A stretch of 64,000 bases of DNA from Bartonella sp. HY038 (GTDB taxonomy: Bacteria > Pseudomonadota > Alphaproteobacteria > Rhizobiales > Rhizobiaceae), in NCBI RefSeq assembly GCF_014117425.1, contig NZ_CP059725.1, positions 2,954,001-3,018,000 of the forward strand, written 5' to 3'. The translations under genes were made by a program, and so were the position numbers. Each line of letters begins with the position of its first letter. The stretch's first letter is position 1. Below the pieces are notes generated by a model. That model was not told the origin of the DNA and did not search any database. It saw nothing but the letters and a program-made list of their open reading frames with translations. Below, piece by piece: positions 58,301 to 64,000 of the stretch.

Positions 58301-59123
58301 TGAAGAAGAAAAAGCTGAAATTTCCGCATCGAAAAAATTTGTCACCAATGCCAAAAAAGAATTAAAACAGGTTGTTACCTTGCAAACCGAACGGCTTTTT
58401 GAAGGCATGTGTTTAGGGCGGCTTTGGCCCAAGGCCGATTGGCAAGATTTTCTTTTTAACCACCCAATAATGCGGCAAATTATTTGCTCATTGGTATGGA
58501 TTGGCCTTGATAAAGACGGCAATAAAATCCAAACATTCAGGCCACTTGAAGATGGCAGCCTTACCGATAGCAATGATGAAGAAATATCACTTGATGCCAT
58601 TCACATAATCAAGCTTGCGCATATCACTTTACTTAGTGAAGACGAAACCAAGGCTTGGCGAACGCATCTTAATGATTATGAAGTGAAACCAGCTTTTATG
58701 CAGTTTCGTGAAAATCCTTTTGTCCTTACTGAGGACATGAAGAATTTAACCGAAATCAATGATCGTCGAGGTTGGATGATTGAAACCTTTAAACTACGGA
58801 CCTTAACCAGTAAATATGGTTATGAACGCGGACAAGCTGAAGATGGTGGTTGGTTTACCACCTATACGCGCCGCTTTGCTAATGCCAATATTGTCGCTAT
58901 CATTGAATTTACTGGCAATTATTTTCCTGAAACGAGCAGGCCTGCTGCCTTGCTTAATATTAGTTTTTCTAAATATTCAAGTAACGGCTATTATTGGGGC
59001 CAGGGTATGACATTGGGTAAAATTCCACCTGTATTATTAACCGAAATCTTGGCCGATTATTACGCCATTGCGGCGGCAGGTACTGGCTTTAATCAGGATT
59101 GGGAAAAACTAACCTCATTATAA
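55311..59123 (+). CDS. DUF4132 protein, array copy 2
   Basis: This is a 1270-aa paralogue of copy 1, 90 bases downstream on the same strand. The frame opens at 55281 but GAAAGGGAT favours the ATG at 55311 (MSLFRKLLNKFSNKFN), a basic amphipathic N-terminus absent from copy 1. Shared blocks run in the same order: NWQPLGYLRMAKI, SPDEWRYFV (one W replaced by E), the HEAT-like ALKKEKSDVARAAM, RTIPTAGLDENGCAELECGK, TERLFEGMCLGRLW and GWFTTYTRRFANANI. The central ~350-600 region is the least similar between copies. Function as for copy 1 is unknown. Confidence 0.85.
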   Translation: MSLFRKLLNKFSNKFNKATLYDQTSETIIVKRKSFEKLLGSLGLEDKDLIQDLYTYVETGQNQAILLKAAQSTDNFYWYDTGLMLYLPQIFDYNWQPLGYLRMAKIIKNLIRHPLYSSHVYGSKTSPDEWRYFVTCAILASKDRNAPPSGGSLQGYKIDWQQFEQLANLFNASMAEIFDLLVTDHPAMRFSQQIRNPDDLKQWFIDNKQEIIALLKTIKGENLTNFCKLIQTLKLCDDYLDELLQISMNSSKAVRSAALTAISAADKNLFKEKIVAIYPDQSPSNRALLALTTVTILERAALPILLNWQSTETAAKPKETIKQQLSFLGSNGVEADDGLNSDDRLTYTALDGSVITVPPCVFDDEQKQSELGDIDEIFYTNFANAIDNYNQHLAQLKAKRKENGGTWHSYDGKQLDKKMMLTQLRNVMKGEIGKAKNLNNAFFILWRKDVDLSGISEFVANPQLSLYQLLALLVSTTTNPLYYLCNSDQQSIFRQAIISKIKQLNDLRAFERIWVNKLKQQSFLRQLLTGTYYSSDQFDFLNDCAEQSSKDAVSYFIFDGFDLFDEIFGLKPSQNKDHYDVYKAFLLLEMLPKIPKRYATALMIVATGGALFSGSINKNTRILGRNLLESMPHINPAIAKLLQDGQQNTRVEAAQWLVIRKAKDELPALKTALKKEKSDVARAAMISALGQLGGDVSEYLAPDRLLSDAQKGLEKNKVKGIDWFPFDQLPKAEWKDGSAVEPIILQWWIVLAAKLKEPQGNAMLSLWLDQLTPESADKFGIFVAKTWVAHDTFAVGSDEANAYASARIDQELQSNQQAVKKHPQYAEYYTTDRDLLFQELRRHVLGNYKQSAIDAKGILALAARGNGAEIAAIGSQYIKKHGKRVSQAKAIIDMLAANPSTAAIQIVLASANRTKQRTVQEHAKKAIDEIAAKYGWSLEELAERTIPTAGLDENGCAELECGKGRIYKLQLNSLGNLIILNDKDKEVKALPTPNPNDEEEKAEISASKKFVTNAKKELKQVVTLQTERLFEGMCLGRLWPKADWQDFLFNHPIMRQIICSLVWIGLDKDGNKIQTFRPLEDGSLTDSNDEEISLDAIHIIKLAHITLLSEDETKAWRTHLNDYEVKPAFMQFRENPFVLTEDMKNLTEINDRRGWMIETFKLRTLTSKYGYERGQAEDGGWFTTYTRRFANANIVAIIEFTGNYFPETSRPAALLNISFSKYSSNGYYWGQGMTLGKIPPVLLTEILADYYAIAAAGTGFNQDWEKLTSL

Positions 59124-59269
59124 GACTGCATTATTACAATACAGCAAAATACAAAAATATCTATGACTTAATATAGTTTAAAAAAGTCATAAAATACGCA
59201 TGATTAAACTTAAAAATATTAAATATACAAACAAATTTGAATGCATATAACTAACGGGAAGAGATTATT

Positions 59270-62200
59270 ATGAGCGAAGAGACTAATAAAAATTTGCGGC
59301 AGGCGGGCAAACTAACCATTAATCGCAAACAAATATTTAATTTTTTAAAAAACCTTTATATTACCAATAATGAGCTTCTTGAGGCTTTAGCCGATTATAT
59401 TGAAAGCGGAGACAATGAGGCCATTTTACTTTCAGCTTCACAAGCGCCTAATGCGGGGCATTTATATATCTATGAGATAACAGATCCATTGGTGGGTGCA
59501 CTCAGCAATCTGTGGCAACCGCTTGCTTATATTCGTTTAGCTAAAGTTTGTTCGGCTTGGTCAGCCCCTCTAGATAACAAAGAATATCAAGTTTTTGGTA
59601 GTAAAGCATCACCCGATTGGTGGCGCTATAGTGTAACCTTTGCGAATATTTGCCATATGTTTAATGCTCGCTATGCAACAAAATTACGAGATAATGGTTT
59701 TGAGCTAACAAAAGAACGGCTACTTGAACTTGCCAAAGCTGGCGGCGCCACAAAAGCAGATATACTCGATGTGCTTTTGGCAACACCTAGGGGGTATGGC
59801 GAAGAGTCTGAAATTCCAAACTTTGTTGGCATCAGTCAATGGTTCAAGGATGAAAGGCTTGAAATAACGGCGCTAGCTCCTCAATTATCTGCTGAGCAAT
59901 TAGCGCGTCTATGTGCGGCCGTTCACCAATTAAACTTTAGCAATGAATATCTTGATGTTTTAGTTGATGCGTCACTTAATAAAGCCAAATCTGCACGCAG
60001 CAGCGCCGTTAATGCGCTTATCGGCGTTGATAAAAATGCCCTTAAAACACGATTACGCACCATTTATAGCAACCAAACGCCGGCCAGTCGTGCCTTGCTC
60101 GTTTCAACCGCTGTCACATTATTGGGCGATGAAGCGAGCGATTTATTAAATGAATGGGCAAAAGCGGAAGATAATGCAAAGACGAAAGAAGCTATTGAAC
60201 AACAACTTGCCTTTTTAAATATTGATACAACTGACCAGCAAAACTTAACCGATGATGCATCGCGTTATATTGCCCTTGATGGCACGATTGTAACAATTCC
60301 CCCTTGTGAATATGAAAGTGAAGAAAAACTATTTGAATTAGGCACGATTGATGAAATTTTTTATGACAATTTTTCCAAAGCAATTGATAATTATAATACT
60401 CATGTAGCTGCTATAAAAAGCGGGGAAAAAAAGACCCACAGTCATTTGCGCGCTAAAGAAGCCAAACCATTGGATAGGGAAAAAACTGTCAACCAATTGC
60501 GTCAATTGATGAGCGGCAATAAAACAAAAACTAATCTTGTAGCAGAAGTGCTCGCTCTTATTGATAGCAAAGATTTTGACACATCTGGAATTGCGCAATT
60601 CATTGGCAATCCTGCCTTATCACTCTATCAAATATCACTTTTAGCGCAGGCTGATGATATGATTGCACATCGCCATTTAATGTATTATTTCAATAGGCAA
60701 GGCTCAGTATATCAGGCTATGTTCAATAAAATTAATGCACTTGGCGATTGGCGTGCTTTTGATCACCTTTGGATGATAAAATTCAACCAATCACCATTTA
60801 TTTTTCACTTTTTAGAAAAAGATTATTATAAAATACCCTTCCGTGATTTTTTACAAAATTATGCCAGCAAAGCTGGAAAAGACGCTTTTTGGCCGCTTAT
60901 AATGGATAGCATTTCCTTGCTTGATGAAGCTTTTGGTCTTGCCCCCAAGCGAAGCCAAAAGCCTTTCGAAATGGATTTTGCATTTATGCTTTTAGCGATT
61001 TTACCCAAGATTCCAAAGCGTTTTGCAACGCCATTAATGGTTATGGCAACAGGTAATACAGTTAATAATAGCACGATGAACAAAGCCATTGTGCAGCAAG
61101 CCCGCAATTTTCTAAATGATTTGCCAAATCTTGACCCTGCCATCGCCAATTTATTATTAGACGGCCAGCAATCAACCCGCATTGGTGCCGCCAATTGGCT
61201 AAAAAACCGCAATGCGAAAACAGAAATTCCCGCTTTAAAAGCTGCATTAAAAAAAGAAAAAAATGATGTCGCTCGCGCAGCCCTACTTTCTGCCCTTGAT
61301 GCCTTGGGCGAAGATATTTCTAGCCATTTTGCGCCAGAAACGCTGTTAAAAGATGCGCAAAAAGGCTTAGAAAAAACTAACATAAAGAGCATTGACTGGT
61401 TTCCTTTTGACCAATTATCCAAAGCGAATTGGAAAAATGGTGCCGCCGTTGATCCTATGATTTTGCAATGGTGGGTAACATTAGCCGCAAAATTAAAGCA
61501 GCCGCAAGGCAATGCCATGATAAGCCTTTGGCTTGATCAACTCGCCCCAGAAAGTGCTAACCAATTTGGCCTTTTTGTTGCCAAAACATGGGTGGCACAT
61601 GACACCGTTGCGTTAGGTGATGATGAAGCCAATGCCCATGCCGCCGCCCATATTGCCCAACGTTTACAACAAAACCAACACTATGTAGCACGTCATCCGC
61701 AATTGGCTCAATATTATACAATAGATGAAAACCTATTATTCCAAGAACTGCGCCGTGAGGTTTTGGGTAATTATCTTCAAAGTGCGGTTGATGCCAAAGG
61801 TATTTTAGCTCTTGCTGCACGGGTAAATGGTGCAGATATTGCCGCCATTGGTAGCCAATTTATTAAAAAGCATGGCAAACGCGCATCACAAGCCAAAGCC
61901 ATTATTGATATGCTGGCTGCAAATCCAGAACCTGCGGCTTTACAGGTTGTGTTGGCTTCCGCCAACCGCACCAAACAACGCTCGGTGCAAGAACATGCAC
62001 GCCAAGCCATTGACCAAATTGCTGAAAAATTTGGTTGGACCTTGGATGAATTGGCAGATAGAACCATTCCATCTGCCGGTCTTGATGAAAATGGTGAAGC
62101 CGAACTAGAATGTGGCAGAGGCCGTATTTATACATTAAAATTAAATGACGATAGCAATCTTATCATTTTAAATGATAGTGGCAAAGAAGTGAAAGCCTTG

Positions 62201-63043
62201 CCTGCCGCTAATCCCCAAGATACGCAAGAAAGTGAAGAACTGGCCAGCGCCAAGAAAATTGTCGCCAATGCCAAAAAAGAGTTAAAGCAAGTGATTGCGT
62301 TACAAACAGAGCGGCTTTTTGAAGCCATGTGTTTAGAGCGTATTTGGCCTGTTGCTGATTGGCAGGATTATTTATTTAACCATCCGCTTATGCGCCGTAT
62401 TGTTAGCTCGTTAATTTGGATTGGTCTTGATAAGGATGGCAATCAAAAATTGCTATTTAGACCAATGGAAGATGGCAGTTTAACCGATAGCGATGATAAT
62501 ACTGTAACCCTTGAGGGTGTATTTGAGATTAAACTTGCCCATGTTCAACTCATTAGTGATGAGGAAGCAACGGCTTGGCGCAACCATATCAAGGACTATG
62601 AAATTAAGCCCGTATTTCAGCAATTGCGCCAAGATTTGCCGCAAATAACCGATGATCTTAAAGCAGAAAATGAAATTATTGATCGCAAAGGTTGGATGAT
62701 TGAAACGTTTAAATTGCGTGCAGCAGCCAAAAAATTTGGCTATGTTCGCGGTGAAACCGAAGATAGCGGCAGCTTTTTTAACTATAGCCGCCGCTATGCG
62801 GGAGCTGATCTTATTGCCTATATTAATTTTACCGGCAGTTATGTGCCAGAAGAAAATATTGCCGCAGCTTTAACTGAATTGCGTTTTGGCAGAGATAGGG
62901 GTGGCAACTACAATTATGGTGGGGAAATTCGTTTGCAAGATGTTCCACCTGTATTGTTAGCTGAAACCATAGCCGATTATCACGCAATTGCTGCAGCAGG
63001 AACCGGCTTTATTGAGAATTGGGAAGATCAAGCGGCTTTATAA
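59270..63043 (+). CDS. DUF4132 protein, array copy 3
   Basis: This is a 1257-aa paralogue, 146 bases after copy 2, with a GGGAAGAG ribosome site. It keeps LWQPLAYIRLAKV, SPDWWRYSV, ALKKEKNDVARAALL, RTIPSAGLDENGEAELECGR, TERLFEAMCLERIW and PPVLLAETIADYHAIAAAGT. Copies 2 and 3 look more alike than either does to copy 1 in the 700-1050 region (for example IDWFPFDQL and APESA.QFG.FVAKTWVAHDT versus TKESAHTLGAFIVEAWIAYD), suggesting stepwise duplication. A palindromic hairpin follows the stop. Confidence 0.85.
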   Translation: MSEETNKNLRQAGKLTINRKQIFNFLKNLYITNNELLEALADYIESGDNEAILLSASQAPNAGHLYIYEITDPLVGALSNLWQPLAYIRLAKVCSAWSAPLDNKEYQVFGSKASPDWWRYSVTFANICHMFNARYATKLRDNGFELTKERLLELAKAGGATKADILDVLLATPRGYGEESEIPNFVGISQWFKDERLEITALAPQLSAEQLARLCAAVHQLNFSNEYLDVLVDASLNKAKSARSSAVNALIGVDKNALKTRLRTIYSNQTPASRALLVSTAVTLLGDEASDLLNEWAKAEDNAKTKEAIEQQLAFLNIDTTDQQNLTDDASRYIALDGTIVTIPPCEYESEEKLFELGTIDEIFYDNFSKAIDNYNTHVAAIKSGEKKTHSHLRAKEAKPLDREKTVNQLRQLMSGNKTKTNLVAEVLALIDSKDFDTSGIAQFIGNPALSLYQISLLAQADDMIAHRHLMYYFNRQGSVYQAMFNKINALGDWRAFDHLWMIKFNQSPFIFHFLEKDYYKIPFRDFLQNYASKAGKDAFWPLIMDSISLLDEAFGLAPKRSQKPFEMDFAFMLLAILPKIPKRFATPLMVMATGNTVNNSTMNKAIVQQARNFLNDLPNLDPAIANLLLDGQQSTRIGAANWLKNRNAKTEIPALKAALKKEKNDVARAALLSALDALGEDISSHFAPETLLKDAQKGLEKTNIKSIDWFPFDQLSKANWKNGAAVDPMILQWWVTLAAKLKQPQGNAMISLWLDQLAPESANQFGLFVAKTWVAHDTVALGDDEANAHAAAHIAQRLQQNQHYVARHPQLAQYYTIDENLLFQELRREVLGNYLQSAVDAKGILALAARVNGADIAAIGSQFIKKHGKRASQAKAIIDMLAANPEPAALQVVLASANRTKQRSVQEHARQAIDQIAEKFGWTLDELADRTIPSAGLDENGEAELECGRGRIYTLKLNDDSNLIILNDSGKEVKALPAANPQDTQESEELASAKKIVANAKKELKQVIALQTERLFEAMCLERIWPVADWQDYLFNHPLMRRIVSSLIWIGLDKDGNQKLLFRPMEDGSLTDSDDNTVTLEGVFEIKLAHVQLISDEEATAWRNHIKDYEIKPVFQQLRQDLPQITDDLKAENEIIDRKGWMIETFKLRAAAKKFGYVRGETEDSGSFFNYSRRYAGADLIAYINFTGSYVPEENIAAALTELRFGRDRGGNYNYGGEIRLQDVPPVLLAETIADYHAIAAAGTGFIENWEDQAAL

Positions 63044-63065
63044 TTTTTTAGTCTCTACCAATAAA

Positions 63066-63108
63066 GATTTAGAGCATTTTTCAGCGTAAGCGGTAAATGC
63101 TCTAAATC
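63066..63108. repeat. Rhizobial-type interspersed palindrome
   Basis: A perfect 14-bp inverted repeat, GATTTAGAGCATTT ... AAATGCTCTAAATC, with TTCAGCG in the loop. The AGAGCATTTTCAGCG core is familiar from intergenic palindromes in rhizobial genomes. It could act as a terminator or mRNA-stabilising hairpin between array copies 3 and 4. Confidence 0.55.
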
Positions 63109-63141
63109 CTAAAATATTTCCCCAAAAGCTAAGGAACAATT

Positions 63142-64000
63142 ATGAGCCTGCTTAAGTCGATCAAAGAATTTTTTTATCCCAAAAACGCGTTGAATAGCGA
63201 TAGTAACAGTGACAGTGACGGCTCTCGCGTGCAAGCAGGCACAAACACACTTAATCTTGAACATCTAAAAAAAATATTTGCAACAGCAGGATTAGACGAT
63301 CCACACTTAATCAATGATTTATGCCGCTATATGGAAAATGGGCAAAATGAAAGCGTCTTATTAAGGCTATCCCCTACATCATCCCATGGTTCATTTAGTT
63401 TTTATGAGATCAACAAATCATTTACTGCAGCCTTAGGCAATGTTTGGCAACCCTTTGCTTTTATTCGCCTCGGCAAAATTTTTGCGCAGTTGCGACCGAT
63501 AGGAGGCAAAAATTTTGTACATTTTGGCAGCGAATTATCGCCCGATTGGTGGCGACACTGCCTTACCTTTGCTTATATGCCATGCAATAAACACTGCACA
63601 TTTATTTTTTCAGGTGATCAACATAAAGGCTTAGAACTAACAGCACCTCGCCTTATTGAGCTAGCACATTTTGGTGGCGCAACAATAAATAATATACTTG
63701 ATGTTGTTTTAACCCTTACAGTCAGTCAATTTGGAGCAAATGAAGTCGATACATTTCCCGGTATTGAACATTGGCTTAAACAACAAAGCCAAGAGATCTC
63801 TCAATCCTGCGCCCATTTACCAACCAGACAATTTGCCCAATTGCTTGGCGTTATAGGTGGCTTTAACCTTGGTGATCATTATTTAGATATTCTTATTCCC
63901 GCATTGATGCAGAATACAAAAACTGTACACGGCAATGCCATTACCGCACTAACCAGTGCGAATAAAGATAAGGTGGTGAGTAAGCTGCGTGATATTTACG
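63142..64000 (+). CDS. DUF4132 protein, array copy 4 (partial, runs off the window)
   Basis: The frame is open from an ATG at 63142 (AAGGA at 63130-63134) to the window end, 286 codons without a stop. It begins MSLLKSIKEFFYPKN, a basic amphipathic start like copy 2, then a Ser/Asp linker (NSDSNSDSDGSR). It then shows the array's N-terminal blocks VWQPFAFIRLGKI and SPDWWRHCL, followed by helical segments such as AGGF/NLGDHYLDILIPALMQ. It is clearly a fourth paralogue whose C-terminal DUF4132 domain lies beyond base 64000. Confidence 0.85.
   Translation, partial: MSLLKSIKEFFYPKNALNSDSNSDSDGSRVQAGTNTLNLEHLKKIFATAGLDDPHLINDLCRYMENGQNESVLLRLSPTSSHGSFSFYEINKSFTAALGNVWQPFAFIRLGKIFAQLRPIGGKNFVHFGSELSPDWWRHCLTFAYMPCNKHCTFIFSGDQHKGLELTAPRLIELAHFGGATINNILDVVLTLTVSQFGANEVDTFPGIEHWLKQQSQEISQSCAHLPTRQFAQLLGVIGGFNLGDHYLDILIPALMQNTKTVHGNAITALTSANKDKVVSKLRDIY

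Noticed and set aside
60859..61518. 219-codon minus-strand frame within DUF4132 copy 3 (and similar ones in copies 1 and 2)
   Set aside because: Equivalent antisense frames appear at the same place in each paralogue because the sense coding sequence is conserved. No start signal or family match is seen.

Overview
The window comes from a low-GC (roughly 40 % by eye) alphaproteobacterium, most likely a Hyphomicrobiales member near Bartonellaceae/Brucellaceae. The basis is the pheS-pheT pair, the acnA / ccmABCDG arrangement, the style of the coding sequences, and a short palindrome with the GAGCATTT...AAATGCTC core common between rhizobial genes. This placement is inference; no rRNA or tRNA lies in the window.

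Layout. 1-2973: end of pheS, then pheT. 3023-5750: a small accessory patch with a frameshifted membrane microprotein, two paralogous small secreted proteins, and an anchored unknown protein with a decayed second copy, which together look like a segmental duplication. 6102-12119: aconitase (minus strand) divergent from the cytochrome c maturation operon ccmABCDG. 12120-13141: a decayed IS6-type transposase and a very AT-rich orphan gene. 13152-15709: a YihY/BrkB-type membrane protein and a flavin-dependent halogenase-like protein. 16008-36012: two large secreted repeat proteins. The first is a giant BapA-like adhesin with Ig-like repeats, FG-GAP-like repeats and a type I secretion C-terminus. 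It is written here in broken frames, but comparison of its repeat copies restores one uninterrupted frame of about 5,892 residues. The second is a 614-aa glycine/aspartate-rich repeat protein. 36366-44560: a complete malonate catabolism locus (mdcA-C-DE-G-B-H, divergent from a short leader ORF, madL, madM and a GntR-type regulator), with beta and gamma decarboxylase subunits fused. 44600-64000: the most interesting locus, a four-gene overlapping operon (MoxR-type AAA+ ATPase, DUF5682, VWA, SWIM zinc finger) matching E. coli yehL-yehM-yehP-yehQ, divergent from a tandem array of at least four giant DUF4132 (YehI/MolR-like) paralogues that runs off the window.

How the parts work together. The ccm proteins export heme and reduce apocytochrome c. 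The mdc/mad genes import malonate and decarboxylate it through an acetyl-S-acyl carrier protein intermediate, with cofactor synthesis (MdcB, MdcG) and priming (MdcH) encoded alongside. The Yeh-like locus couples a MoxR ATPase with a VWA metal-site partner, a possible TraB/TIKI-type hydrolase, a SWIM zinc-binding protein and several DUF4132 helical-repeat proteins. Its function is unknown. The local amplification of DUF4132 genes suggests diversification, as in molecular-conflict or stress-response systems.

Data quality. Sixteen single-base indels in the adhesin repeats, plus one probable homopolymer frameshift near 3175, look like consensus errors where near-identical repeats could not be polished. 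Gene breaks there should not be read as biological without re-sequencing.
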